This document shows, one piece after another, positions 1 through 11,231 of a stretch of 64,000 bases of DNA. Below the pieces are notes generated by a model, which did not search any database, had not been told where the DNA came from, and was given only the letters and a program-made list of their open reading frames with translations. Positions within the stretch are counted from its first letter, which is position 1. Each line of letters begins with the position of its first letter. This DNA comes from Alistipes sp. (GTDB lineage Bacteria; Bacteroidota; Bacteroidia; Bacteroidales; Rikenellaceae). The DNA lies in contig JALFNK010000003.1 of NCBI GenBank assembly GCA_022782405.1, positions 82,979-146,978 of the forward strand. Direction: 5' to 3'. A program made the position numbers and the translations under genes.

Positions 1-134
1 ACAAAGGGCGTAAAGATCAGGCTGATCAGAAAGGACCAGCCGAAGCCGATCCGGCGGTTGCTGCCGAAAAGGCCCACAAGTACGGAGAGCAGACAGCCGC
101 TCAACGCACCGAACAGGACGGTAAAGACTCCCAT
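1..134 (-). CDS. Membrane protein, partial (runs off the left edge)
   Basis: The reverse strand opens with ATG at 134 and stays open to the edge, giving 44 residues that begin MGVFTVLFGALSGCLLSVLV. The fragment is a hydrophobic segment, a short basic turn (GSNRRIGFGW) and the start of a second hydrophobic segment, so it looks like a small inner-membrane protein with an Arg-containing cytoplasmic loop. It lies 37 bases downstream of the YqaA-like gene on the same strand and could be cotranscribed with it. The family cannot be decided from the fragment. Confidence 0.6.
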   Translation of the reverse strand, partial: MGVFTVLFGALSGCLLSVLVGLFGSNRRIGFGWSFLISLIFTPF

Positions 135-171
135 ATTGCGTAATTTTTCGAATTATCACTCCTGCCACCCG

Positions 172-621
172 TTATGCCCCGCCGAAAAAGGCTTCTTGCA
201 GCAGAATCCAGAACAGGAAACGGGCAAACGACCCGGCAAGTGCCATCAGGGCGGTCATGCGGGGCCGCACGCGGTAGAATCCCAGCGCGATCATGAAGAC
301 CACGCCGATCACCGGTGCCCAAAAGAAGGGCGCCAGCCACACGCCGAAGCGGTCCACGCGGGTCTTCTGTTTCTCCAATGTTTCGGGATGCACCTTGAAG
401 CCCCGCTCGAGCCACTCCCATTTGGCAAACCAACCGAGCCAGTAGGAGGTCATGGCACCGAGCCAGTTGCCGACGGCCGCGAGCAGCAGGCAGGCCACGG
501 GATCGGCGCCGGCGGCGAGCATTCCCACGAGCAGGACGTCGGAGCTCATCGGCAGCACCGTTCCGGCAAGGAACGTGCCGAGAAAAAGTCCCGGATAACC
601 CAGATTCAACAACCACTCCAT
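172..621 (-). CDS. YqaA-like small membrane protein (DedA/VTT superfamily)
   Basis: A 149-residue integral membrane protein resembling E. coli YqaA, a short relative of the DedA/SNARE-associated family. Visible features are an N-terminal hydrophobic helix with the motif GYPGLFLGTFLAGTVLP, a second helix containing the family-like GNWLGAMTSYWLGW, a soluble loop with charged residues, and two C-terminal hydrophobic stretches. ATG at 621 is chosen as start; a GTG one codon upstream is also possible. The gene follows the methyltransferase gene by 12 bases, so the two probably share a transcript. The transported substrate, if any, is unknown; lipid or small-solute handling is only inference from DedA relatives. 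Confidence 0.8.
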   Translation of the reverse strand: MEWLLNLGYPGLFLGTFLAGTVLPMSSDVLLVGMLAAGADPVACLLLAAVGNWLGAMTSYWLGWFAKWEWLERGFKVHPETLEKQKTRVDRFGVWLAPFFWAPVIGVVFMIALGFYRVRPRMTALMALAGSFARFLFWILLQEAFFGGA

Positions 622-633
622 CACTTCGGGCTT

Positions 634-1518
634 TTATCGGGCAAAACGGTAATAGGTCCCCAGCGGCAGCTGCTTGCCACCGCGGTCCGTGAAGCACAAC
701 TCGCCCCACTGCTCCTCACGGGGTACGCCGAAGGCCTGGTGTACGGCCGTGCGTGCGAGCGTCGAGGAGAGCCCCATCGAATAGAGGTTCAGTACCAGAA
801 ACGCCCCCGACGCCTCCAAAAGCCGGGCGCAGCACTCGAGCATCTCGCAGATACCCTCCTCGAGGACCCACTTCTCGCCGTTCGCACCCCGTCCGTAGGC
901 CGGAGGATCGAGGATGATGCCGGCATAGCGGTTGCCGCGGCGCACCTCGCGGTGCACGAACTTCAGGGCATCCTCGACGATCCAGCGCACACCGTCCAGA
1001 CCGCTCGCCTCCATGTTCTCCCGGGCCCAGGTAACCACCTGGCGCACCGAATCGACATGCGTAACCTCGGCGCCTGCGGCCCGCGCGGCCAGCGTCGCAC
1101 CGCCCGTATAGGCAAAGAGGTTCAGCACGCGCGACGGCTCTGCAGAGGCGGCAGCCAGTGCCCGGCAACGGTCGTAGATAAAGTCCCAGTTGGCGGCCTG
1201 CTCGGGAAAGATGCCCACATGTTTGAACGACGTGAGGGCCAGACGCATGCGGAGGGACATCTCCCGCGAACGGTACTCCACCGTCCAGCGGTCGGGCATG
1301 CCGCGACGGAGCGTCCACCGGCCACGCTCGTCGCTGTTCGCATCACGCAGAAAGGAGGCGTCGGCCCGCTGCCACTCCGTATCGGGAAGGCTCTTGCGCC
1401 AGATGGCCTGCGGCTCGGGACGCCGCGTTACGAAACGCCCGAAACGCTCCAGTTTCTCGAAATCGCCCGTATCGAGCAGTTCATAGTCCCGGAAATCGGG
1501 AGTCAGTTGTTCTTGCAT
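634..1518 (-). CDS. Class I SAM-dependent methyltransferase, RlmI/RlmK-like
   Basis: A 294-residue methyltransferase of the family that includes RlmI and the C-terminal half of RlmL, which methylate 23S rRNA. The SAM-binding motif I appears as LNLFAYTGG at about residues 132-140 and the catalytic-type motif IV as LDPPAYGRG at about 203-211. The N-terminal PUA domain of RlmI is absent; instead there is a short region ending in HVGIFPEQAANWDF. ATG at 1518 is preferred because the residues before it on the open frame do not look like protein. A hairpin that probably terminates the upstream beta-galactosidase transcript sits 19 bases upstream. The exact RNA target cannot be told from sequence. 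Confidence 0.85.
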   Translation of the reverse strand: MQEQLTPDFRDYELLDTGDFEKLERFGRFVTRRPEPQAIWRKSLPDTEWQRADASFLRDANSDERGRWTLRRGMPDRWTVEYRSREMSLRMRLALTSFKHVGIFPEQAANWDFIYDRCRALAAASAEPSRVLNLFAYTGGATLAARAAGAEVTHVDSVRQVVTWARENMEASGLDGVRWIVEDALKFVHREVRRGNRYAGIILDPPAYGRGANGEKWVLEEGICEMLECCARLLEASGAFLVLNLYSMGLSSTLARTAVHQAFGVPREEQWGELCFTDRGGKQLPLGTYYRFAR

Positions 1519-1524
1519 ACAAGG

Positions 1525-1567
1525 TAAAAATACAAACCGGCCGAAGGACGCCATTGCCTCCGGCCGG
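1525..1567 (-). terminator. Probable terminator after the GH2 gene
   Basis: On the minus strand CCGGCCG (1567-1561) pairs with CGGCCGG (1543-1537), followed by a T-rich tail (TTTGTATTTTTA, 1536-1525). It sits just downstream of the beta-galactosidase stop and just upstream of the methyltransferase start. Confidence 0.6.
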
Positions 1568-1578
1568 CATTTCACAAA

Positions 1579-4659
<3,081 letters not shown>

Positions 4660-6513
4660 CTATTTTTCGTGTTTCATACTGTTTGCCGCGGAAGCGTCCA
4701 CGAGGCACATCTCGCACCGGGCACAATCGAACTCCAGCCGATAACGATGGCGTCCCCGCTCGAGCCACAGTTCGCCCCGCAGGCGCGGATGCTCCTTCAG
4801 ACACTCGCCGATTTCGCGCCGGATGCAGTAGGCGGTCCGCATCACGGTATGCCCCGCGGTCGTCGGCGCGAGATCCAGGCCCCGCTCGATCCGCAGCACC
4901 CCGTGGTCGCGGTAGAAGGCTTCGGCCAGGCGGTTCGTAACGTTTTCCTCGGCCGTGAGCTGTTCCGAAGGGTAGCGGGCCGCCGGGTTTTCGGGCAGGA
5001 TACGGTGTTCGAACCGGCGCGCCATCCGCGCCGCAAGAAGCCGCTCGAGTCCTTCGCGGCGCAACTCGGCCAGCAGCGACGCCGGCACGAAGCGATCCGC
5101 ACCCCGCACTTCGACCGCACGCACATCGAAAATCGTATCGCCGCTGCGTGCGGCCTGCTGCCGCAGCGATGCGGCGTTGGCCTCGGAATTCCGTGCCGCA
5201 TCGAGCGCCACACGCCGCTCTGCCGCGGCCGTGAAGCCCTCGCAATCCGTAAAGGCGATCCGCACACCATCTTCCGAAATCTCCACGCAGGCCGTGGCGG
5301 GAATCACACGCCGCGTGCGGCTGCGCTCGACACGCAGCGTAAAGAGCCGGTCGTAGTTGCGGTAGACCTCCGCACCTGCGAAGATTCCCTCCATGCGGTT
5401 GGGTACGATCCGTGCCCCCTCCACCGCATTGACATTCGTACCGGCAAGCCCCCGCTCCGAGCGGAAGCAGATGCCGTCGCCGGGAGCCAGCCGCACGCCT
5501 CGGACAGCCTCCAGGAGGAAAGCATTGCGTTCGACGCGTGCCACCCGGCCGACGCGTTCGCCGACCGCCTTCGGCGTGTCGAACGAAGCCACACCGGGGC
5601 ACTTCCCCGAAAAAAAGTATTCGGACTCCCCGCGCGTAAAACTCTTCGTAGGGTCCGGATCGAAATCCGGAAGGCTCTCGCCGACCGAAGCACGCTGCAA
5701 CTGCGGGCGCCCGGCCAACGCCTTATCCACGGCGCGCCGGTAGTAGGCCACCACATTGCGGATGTAGTTCAGATCCTTCAGACGCCCCTCGATCTTGAAC
5801 GACGAGACTCCGGCATCGATCAGCTCGCCCAGATGCTCCGAGAGGTTCAGATCGCGCACCGACAGCAGGTGCTTTCCCTGCATGTAGGTGCGGCCGCGGC
5901 CGTCGGTCAGGTCGTAGGTCAGGCGGCAGGGCTGGCTGCAGGCGCCCCGGTTGCCGCTGCGCGCGGACATCGACCGCGACAGGAAACAGCGGCCGCTGTA
6001 CCCTACGCAGATGGCTCCGTGCACGAAGCACTCCACCTCGGCCGTCGTGGCGCGGCAGATCGCACGGATCTCATCGAGAGTAAGGTTGCGCTCCAGAATC
6101 ACCCGGGCAAAACCCGCTTCGGCCAGAAACCGCGCCCCCTCGGGGGTGCGGTTGCACATCTGCGTCGAGGCATGCAACTCGACGGGAAGGTTCATACGCC
6201 GCAGGGCCATGTCCTGCACGATCAGGGCATCGACTCCCGCGGCGATGAGCTCCCGGGCCTGCCGTTCGGCCTCCCCGAGTTCGTCGTCCCACAGCAGCGT
6301 ATTGAGCGTGGCATGGATGCGCACGCCGTAGCGATGCGCATACTCCACGGCCCGGGCGATCTGTTCGGTCGTATTTCCCGCAGCCTGACGCGCCCCGAAC
6401 CTCGCACCGCCCATATAGACGGCATCGGCGCCGTAGTCCACGGCCGCCATTACCGAGGCGAGGTCCCGGGCAGGAGCGAGCAACTCGATTTTTCTCGAAA
6501 GTATCTTCTCCAT
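4660..6513 (-). CDS. U32 family peptidase / RNA-hydroxylation-type protein
   Basis: A 617-residue member of peptidase family U32, the collagenase-like group whose better-studied members (TrhP/RlhA) hydroxylate tRNA or rRNA bases. The N-terminal TIM-barrel-like core starts ELLAPARDLASVMAAVDYGADAVYMGG, and the conserved Cys-rich stretch is seen around GAICVGYSGRCFLS and GACSQPCRLTYDL (about residues 172-205). A long C-terminal extension is present, as in Bacteroidota homologues. ATG at 6513 is chosen because it precedes the family motif directly and lies just after a TATCTTTG promoter box. It probably heads an operon with the beta-galactosidase. No classical protease active site can be seen; an RNA-modification role is inference from the family. 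Confidence 0.88.
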   Translation of the reverse strand: MEKILSRKIELLAPARDLASVMAAVDYGADAVYMGGARFGARQAAGNTTEQIARAVEYAHRYGVRIHATLNTLLWDDELGEAERQARELIAAGVDALIVQDMALRRMNLPVELHASTQMCNRTPEGARFLAEAGFARVILERNLTLDEIRAICRATTAEVECFVHGAICVGYSGRCFLSRSMSARSGNRGACSQPCRLTYDLTDGRGRTYMQGKHLLSVRDLNLSEHLGELIDAGVSSFKIEGRLKDLNYIRNVVAYYRRAVDKALAGRPQLQRASVGESLPDFDPDPTKSFTRGESEYFFSGKCPGVASFDTPKAVGERVGRVARVERNAFLLEAVRGVRLAPGDGICFRSERGLAGTNVNAVEGARIVPNRMEGIFAGAEVYRNYDRLFTLRVERSRTRRVIPATACVEISEDGVRIAFTDCEGFTAAAERRVALDAARNSEANAASLRQQAARSGDTIFDVRAVEVRGADRFVPASLLAELRREGLERLLAARMARRFEHRILPENPAARYPSEQLTAEENVTNRLAEAFYRDHGVLRIERGLDLAPTTAGHTVMRTAYCIRREIGECLKEHPRLRGELWLERGRHRYRLEFDCARCEMCLVDASAANSMKHEK

Positions 6514-6520
6514 CCGGAAA

Positions 6521-6528
6521 CAAAGATA
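6521..6528 (-). promoter_or_regulatory. -7 promoter box for the U32 gene
   Basis: TATCTTTG on the minus strand, seven bases before the start codon at 6513, matching the Bacteroidota TAnnTTTG element. No clear TTG is seen at -33. The very short leader supports a nearly leaderless message. Confidence 0.6.
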
Positions 6529-6570
6529 AAGTTTTTTCGCGGATTTCACCCCCTTTCCGGACGGAATCGC

Positions 6571-6578
6571 TATCTTTA
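6571..6578 (+). promoter_or_regulatory. Possible -7 box for the sulfatase gene
   Basis: TATCTTTA, one base off TAnnTTTG, 33 bases before the sulfatase ATG and divergent to the U32 promoter. The -33 element is not evident. Confidence 0.4.
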
Positions 6579-6610
6579 GAGTCTCCGAATACGCAAAACA
6601 CCCGCGCACC

Positions 6611-8065
6611 ATGAACGAAAAGCTGTTTCTGGGCGGACTGCTCCTCGCCGGAACCGCCTCCGCGAAACAGGCTGCGGCACAAACAGCCCCGGCCGACAGC
6701 ACGAAACGCCCCAATGTGGTCTTCATCCTGGCCGACGACCTCGGCTACGGCGACCTGAGCTGCTACGGACAGCAGCGTTTCCGGACGCCCCATATCGACT
6801 CGCTCGCCGCCCGCGGCATGCGCTTCACGCGCTGCTACTCGGGCACGACCGTAAGCGCCCCGTCGCGCTCGTGCCTGCTGACAGGCACCCATTCGGGCCA
6901 TACGCCCGTCAGGGGCAACATCGAGCTTCCGCCCGAGGGGCAATACCCCCTTCCGGAGGGATCGGCACGCCTGCTGCAACTCTTCGACGAAGCCGGCTAC
7001 ACGGTCGGTGTCTTCGGGAAGTGGGGTCTGGGATTCATCGGCTCGACGGGCGATCCGCAACGGCAGGGCGTGGACCGGTTTTTCGGATACAACTGCCAGT
7101 TGCTGGCCCACAGCTACTATCCCGACCATCTTTGGGAAAACGACCGTCGCGTGGAGCTTGCGGACAACACCGGGGCAGTACCCTACGGCGAGGGGACCTA
7201 TGCCCCCGACCTGATTCACCGCAAGGCGCTGGAGTTCCTCGACGAGGCGGCCGGGGAGAAGGCCCCCTTCCTGCTCTTCTACCCCACGACCCTCCCGCAT
7301 GCCGAACTGATCGTTCCCGAAGACAGCATCATGCAGCGTTTCCGCGGACGCTGGGAGGAGACCCCTTACCGGGGCACCGACTCAGGTCCGGCATTCCGCC
7401 GCGGCGGCTACTGCTCGCAGGAACACCCCCGGGCAGCTTTCGCCGCGATGATCACCCGGCTGGATCACTATGTCGGGGAACTTGTCGCGAAGCTCCGTGA
7501 AAAGGGACTGCTCGACAACACGATCCTCCTATTCGCCAGCGACAACGGACCCCATATGGAGGGCGGCGCCGACCCCGACTTCTTCGACAGCAACGGCCCC
7601 TACCGGGGTTACAAACGCGACCTTTACGAGGGCGGCATCCGTGTGCCGATGATCGTCTCGTGGCCCGGACATATTGCCGAAGGCGCAACCAGCGACACGG
7701 CCGTCGCCTTCTGGGACCTTCCGGCGACCTTCGCCGAGGCGATCGGCTCCGACATACGGCTTCCCGAGGAGGGCATCAGCCTGCTGCCGACACTCGAAGG
7801 ACGCGGAGAGCAGCTCCGGCACGAAACCCTCTACTTCGGATTCATGGAGCTCGACGGCCGCGAGGCACTCTGTCGCGGCGACTGGAAACTGCTGCACCTC
7901 GACATCCGCTCCGAAGATCCCCGTTACGAGCTATACAACATCAGGGAGGATCCCGCCGAGGAGCATAACGTCATCGACCGTTATCCGGGGATCGCCGAGG
8001 AGCTCAAGGCCCTGATGCGCGCTTCGTGGCGGCCCGACCCGGCCTGGCCGCTCTTCGGCGAATAA
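6611..8065 (+). CDS. Secreted sulfatase, Ser-type
   Basis: A 484-residue sulfatase that removes sulfate esters from glycans or aryl compounds in the periplasm. A signal peptide covers about residues 1-24. The metal-binding start is FILADDLGYGD (about 38-48). The maturation motif is S82-A-P-S-R-S-C-L-L-T-G, so the residue converted to formylglycine is serine, not cysteine; this is the type matured anaerobically by the radical-SAM enzyme anSME. A second metal site is seen in LFASDNGPH. The gene stands alone on the plus strand, divergent from the U32/GH2 pair. Sulfated mucin or glycosaminoglycan substrates are likely but not provable here. Confidence 0.93.
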   Translation: MNEKLFLGGLLLAGTASAKQAAAQTAPADSTKRPNVVFILADDLGYGDLSCYGQQRFRTPHIDSLAARGMRFTRCYSGTTVSAPSRSCLLTGTHSGHTPVRGNIELPPEGQYPLPEGSARLLQLFDEAGYTVGVFGKWGLGFIGSTGDPQRQGVDRFFGYNCQLLAHSYYPDHLWENDRRVELADNTGAVPYGEGTYAPDLIHRKALEFLDEAAGEKAPFLLFYPTTLPHAELIVPEDSIMQRFRGRWEETPYRGTDSGPAFRRGGYCSQEHPRAAFAAMITRLDHYVGELVAKLREKGLLDNTILLFASDNGPHMEGGADPDFFDSNGPYRGYKRDLYEGGIRVPMIVSWPGHIAEGATSDTAVAFWDLPATFAEAIGSDIRLPEEGISLLPTLEGRGEQLRHETLYFGFMELDGREALCRGDWKLLHLDIRSEDPRYELYNIREDPAEEHNVIDRYPGIAEELKALMRASWRPDPAWPLFGE

Positions 8066-8139
8066 CGGAGAGCCGGCCCGGCGTTATGCCGCATCGAAAA
8101 ATTCCCGGGTGCGGACGTGCAAGATTGCGCCGAATTTAC

Positions 8140-8147
8140 TATTTTTG
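8140..8147 (+). promoter_or_regulatory. -7 promoter box for serS
   Basis: TATTTTTG, a TAnnTTTG match 38 bases before the serS ATG. No TTG at the expected -33 distance. Confidence 0.5.
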
Positions 8148-8185
8148 CACTCCGTAACGCGCATACACGAAAAACTCAAGATACC

Positions 8186-9457
8186 ATGCTTACACTGAAG
8201 CAAATCCGCGACGACAAGGAAGCCGCCGTACGCCGCCTGGCCAAGAAGGGTGTGGACGCCGCATCCGCCATCGAAAAGATCATCGCCCTGGACGACCGCC
8301 GCAAGGCCATCCAGGTGGAGCTCGACACGACGCTCGCCGCACAGAACAAGGCCGCCAAGGAGATCGGTGCCCTGATGGGTCAGGGACGCCGCGAGGAGGC
8401 CGAGGAGCGCAAGCACTTCGTGGCCGACCTCAAGGAGAAATCCTCGCGCCTGCAGGCCGAGTCGAACGACGTACAGCAGGAGCTCCAGGCAACGCTCGTA
8501 ACGCTCCCCAACTTCCCCGCGGAGATCGTTCCCGAGGGCAAGACTGCCGAGGACAACCTCGTGGTCAAGCTCGTCGAAAGCTACACGCAGCTGCCCGAGA
8601 ACCCGCTGCCCCACTGGGAGCTGGCCCGTAAATACGACATCATCGACTTCGACCTGGGCGTAAAGCTCACCGGCGCGGGATTCCCCGTATACAAGGGCAA
8701 GGGCGCCCGGCTGCAGCGCGCGCTGATCAACTACTTCCTCGACTGCAACACCCGCGCGGGATATCTCGAGGTGGAGCCCCCGATCATGGTGAACGAGGCT
8801 TCGGGATTCGGCACCGGACAGCTGCCCGACAAGGAGGGCCAGATGTACCACGCAACGGTCGATAACTTCTACATGATCCCCACGGCCGAAGTTCCCGTAA
8901 CGAACATCTACCGCGACGTGATCCTCGACGAGAAGGATTTTCCGGTGAAGATGACCGCCTATACGCCCTGCTTCCGCCGCGAGGCCGGCTCCTACGGCAA
9001 GGATGTCCGCGGACTGAACCGCCTGCACCAGTTCGACAAGGTGGAGATCGTCCAGCTGTCGCTCCCCGAGGTGTCGTATGACGCCCTGGACGGCATGGTG
9101 GCCCATGTCGAGGGAATCGTCCGCTCGCTCGGGCTTCCCTACCGCATTCTGCGACTCTGCGGCGGCGACATGTCCTTCACCTCGGCCCTGACCTACGACT
9201 TCGAGGTCTACTCCGAGGCGCAGAAGCGCTGGCTGGAGGTCTCCTCGGTCTCGAATTTCGAGTCGTTCCAGGCCAACCGCCTCAAGCTCCGCTACCGCGA
9301 CGGCGAAAAGAAAATCCACCTGGCCCACACGCTCAACGGCTCGTCGCTGGCCCTGCCGCGCATCGTGGCCGCCCTGCTCGAAAACTTCCAGACCCCCTCG
9401 GGAATCCGGATTCCCGAGGTGCTGATTCCTTACACGGGTTTTGATATTATCAAATAA
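8186..9457 (+). CDS. serS: Seryl-tRNA synthetase
   Basis: A 423-residue class II aminoacyl-tRNA synthetase that charges tRNA-Ser. The N-terminal antiparallel coiled-coil arm that contacts the long variable arm spans about residues 1-105, followed by the catalytic core. Motif 2 is seen as TPCFRREAGSYGKDVRGLNRLHQF and motif 3 near the C-terminus as LPRIVAALLENFQ. ATG at 8186 is the family start (MLTLKQIRDDKE); upstream residues in the same frame overlap the promoter. It is followed by the ferredoxin gene, whose promoter overlaps the last codons of serS. Confidence 0.97.
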   Translation: MLTLKQIRDDKEAAVRRLAKKGVDAASAIEKIIALDDRRKAIQVELDTTLAAQNKAAKEIGALMGQGRREEAEERKHFVADLKEKSSRLQAESNDVQQELQATLVTLPNFPAEIVPEGKTAEDNLVVKLVESYTQLPENPLPHWELARKYDIIDFDLGVKLTGAGFPVYKGKGARLQRALINYFLDCNTRAGYLEVEPPIMVNEASGFGTGQLPDKEGQMYHATVDNFYMIPTAEVPVTNIYRDVILDEKDFPVKMTAYTPCFRREAGSYGKDVRGLNRLHQFDKVEIVQLSLPEVSYDALDGMVAHVEGIVRSLGLPYRILRLCGGDMSFTSALTYDFEVYSEAQKRWLEVSSVSNFESFQANRLKLRYRDGEKKIHLAHTLNGSSLALPRIVAALLENFQTPSGIRIPEVLIPYTGFDIIK

Positions 9458-9471
9458 GTTCACTATATTTG
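9440..9471 (+). promoter_or_regulatory. Ferredoxin promoter, overlapping the end of serS
   Basis: TTTG at 9440-9443, a 20-bp spacer and TATATTTG at 9464-9471, a textbook Bacteroidota promoter. The -33 element lies inside the last serS codons. The predicted leader is about 35 bases. Confidence 0.75.
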
Positions 9472-9511
9472 TCGGACACAAATACACTCATAACAATAAA
9501 TTTTTACTGCA

Positions 9512-9679
9512 ATGGCTTACAAAATCACCGACTCCTGCGTTGCTTGCGGAACCTGCATCGGCGAATGCCCCGTTGAGGCCATCTCGGCCGGCGATATCTA
9601 TGTGATCGATCCGGACAAGTGCATCGACTGCGGCACCTGCGCAGGCGTTTGCCCGAGCGAGGCAATCGTTTCGGAGTAA
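9512..9679 (+). CDS. 2[4Fe-4S] ferredoxin
   Basis: A 55-residue bacterial-type ferredoxin, a low-potential electron carrier for anaerobic metabolism in the cytoplasm. Two cluster motifs of the form CxxCxxCxxxCP are complete: C9-V-A-C-G-T-C-I-G-E-C-P and C38-I-D-C-G-T-C-A-G-V-C-P. The sequence begins MAYKITDSCVACG and ends PSEAIVSE, the usual length for clostridial-type ferredoxins. It has its own strong promoter and a downstream hairpin terminator, so it is a single-gene unit, probably highly expressed. Likely partners such as pyruvate:ferredoxin oxidoreductase are not in the window. Confidence 0.96.
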   Translation: MAYKITDSCVACGTCIGECPVEAISAGDIYVIDPDKCIDCGTCAGVCPSEAIVSE

Positions 9680-9702
9680 CGACCAAAGTACATTCCGAAA
9701 AG

Positions 9703-9735
9703 AACGCACTCCGGAACTCCGGAGCGCGTTTTTTT
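9703..9735 (+). terminator. Rho-independent terminator after the ferredoxin gene
   Basis: A stem pairing 9703-9713 with 9720-9730 (one A-C mismatch), a six-base loop, and a run of seven T at 9729-9735. Confidence 0.85.
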
Positions 9736-9753
9736 ATTTTCAACTTGCGCCAC

Positions 9754-10635
9754 ATGAAACGACTGCTTTTCATCGGATGTCTGCTTCTCGCCGGATGCGC
9801 GGATACGCACTCCGCACTCGAGCGGAAGCTCGACCGCATTGCCGGGAACCTTCCCGAAGCCCGGATCGGCATCGCCATACTCAGCCCCGACGGAGTTCTA
9901 TTCTCCCGACAGGACAGCCTGCTGCCCATGTTGAGCACCTTCAAGTTTCCGCTGGCCCTGGCCGTACTGGAAAAAGCCGCAACTACCGGCACTCCGCTCG
10001 CGAGCACCCTTGACATCGGACCCGAATGGCTCGAGAGCGGAACATACAGTCCCCTGCGCGACTCGCTCCCGGCAACGGGCGGCCGCGTTACGCTCGCAGC
10101 GCTGCTCCATTACAGCACCTCGTTGAGCGACAATATTGCCTGCGACCGATTGCTGGATTTCGTCGGAGGTCCCGAAGCCGTCGATCGATACCTCCGCACA
10201 CGGGGATTTGACGGATTCCGGATTGCCGCCTCCGAACATACGATGCATCTCGATCCGGAGAACCAGCGGATCAATGTCGCCCGACCCTCCGCATTATGTA
10301 AGCTTTTCGCCCGTCTCCTGCAGGGAGGGCTTCTTCCGTCCGAGCAGGAAGCCTTCCTGCGGCATTTGCTGGAAGATGCGACGACCGGAGCGAACAAACT
10401 GCGCGCCGGGCTGCCCGAGGGGACGGTTCTCGGACACAAGACCGGATCGTCGGACCGCACGCCGCAAGGAATACGGATTGCGGAAAACGATGCCGGATAC
10501 GTTCGGCTGCCAGACGGCCGCAGCTACTGCATCGCCGTCATGGTCATCGACTCCCCGGCCGATGATGCGACCAATACGGCCGCAATCGCAGCAATCTCAA
10601 AGGCTGTCTATGAACAGTTCCGGACAAACAATTAA
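9754..10635 (+). CDS. Class A beta-lactamase, lipoprotein (subclass A2-like)
   Basis: A 293-residue serine beta-lactamase. The signal ends in a lipobox (LLLAGC, Cys at 15), so the enzyme is probably membrane-anchored rather than free in the periplasm. Catalytic motifs are S61-T-F-K64, S125-D-N127 and K229-T-G231. The omega-loop glutamate is most likely E161 in EHTM; an E-x-x-M form in place of E-x-x-L-N fits subclass A2, which includes CblA, CepA, CfxA and PER enzymes of Bacteroidota. A sugar O-acetyltransferase gene follows after six bases and may be cotranscribed. No regulator is adjacent. The substrate range (cephalosporinase is usual in this group) cannot be read from sequence. Confidence 0.93.
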   Translation: MKRLLFIGCLLLAGCADTHSALERKLDRIAGNLPEARIGIAILSPDGVLFSRQDSLLPMLSTFKFPLALAVLEKAATTGTPLASTLDIGPEWLESGTYSPLRDSLPATGGRVTLAALLHYSTSLSDNIACDRLLDFVGGPEAVDRYLRTRGFDGFRIAASEHTMHLDPENQRINVARPSALCKLFARLLQGGLLPSEQEAFLRHLLEDATTGANKLRAGLPEGTVLGHKTGSSDRTPQGIRIAENDAGYVRLPDGRSYCIAVMVIDSPADDATNTAAIAAISKAVYEQFRTNN

Positions 10636-10641
10636 GAAAAG

Positions 10642-11223
10642 ATGAATGAACTCGAACGAATGAAGGCCGGCTACTGGCTGCATGCCGTCTGTCCGTCGAT
10701 CGGTGCGGAACTGCTCCGGGCCGAAGAGCTCTGTTTCCGGCTGAACCAGTTGCCGCCGAGCCGCCGCGAGGAGCGCGAGGCGATTCTGCGCGAACTTTTC
10801 GGACACATGGGCGAAGGATGCACGCTCCACAGTCCGTTCCATTGCGACTTCGGGACACAGATCCGCATCGGCGACGGTTTTGTCGGGAACTTCAACCTCA
10901 CGATCCTCGACGAAGCCCCCGTAACGATCGGCGACCGCGTGCTGATCGGCCCCAATGTGGGCATCTACACCGTAAGCCATGCCCTGCAGCCCGACCAGCG
11001 GGCCGAGGGGATCATGCGCTCGCTGCCCGTACGGATCGGCAACGATGTCTGGATCGGCGGGCATGCCGTCATCTTGCAGGGCGTAACGATCGGCGACGGA
11101 GCCGTGATCGGTGCCGGAAGCGTCGTAACGCACGACATTCCGCCGCGGGTCGTCGCCGCGGGGAATCCATGCCGGGTGCTGCGGCCGATCACCGAAGAGG
11201 ACCGCATCCGGGAGGTTTATTGA
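10642..11223 (+). CDS. Maltose/galactoside O-acetyltransferase-like protein
   Basis: A 193-residue left-handed beta-helix acetyltransferase of the LacA/Maa group, which moves acetyl from acetyl-CoA to a sugar hydroxyl. The N-terminal helical cap (about 1-55) is followed by hexapeptide repeats such as IGDGFVGNFNLTILDEAPVT and IGNDVWIGGHAVILQGVTIG. The catalytic His is in YTVSHALQP (about residue 113). The gene starts six bases after the beta-lactamase stop. It is convergent with the NamZ gene, with only eight bases between them and no obvious terminator. Cytoplasmic; the acceptor is unknown. Confidence 0.9.
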   Translation: MNELERMKAGYWLHAVCPSIGAELLRAEELCFRLNQLPPSRREEREAILRELFGHMGEGCTLHSPFHCDFGTQIRIGDGFVGNFNLTILDEAPVTIGDRVLIGPNVGIYTVSHALQPDQRAEGIMRSLPVRIGNDVWIGGHAVILQGVTIGDGAVIGAGSVVTHDIPPRVVAAGNPCRVLRPITEEDRIREVY

Positions 11224-11231
11224 AGGGTAGC

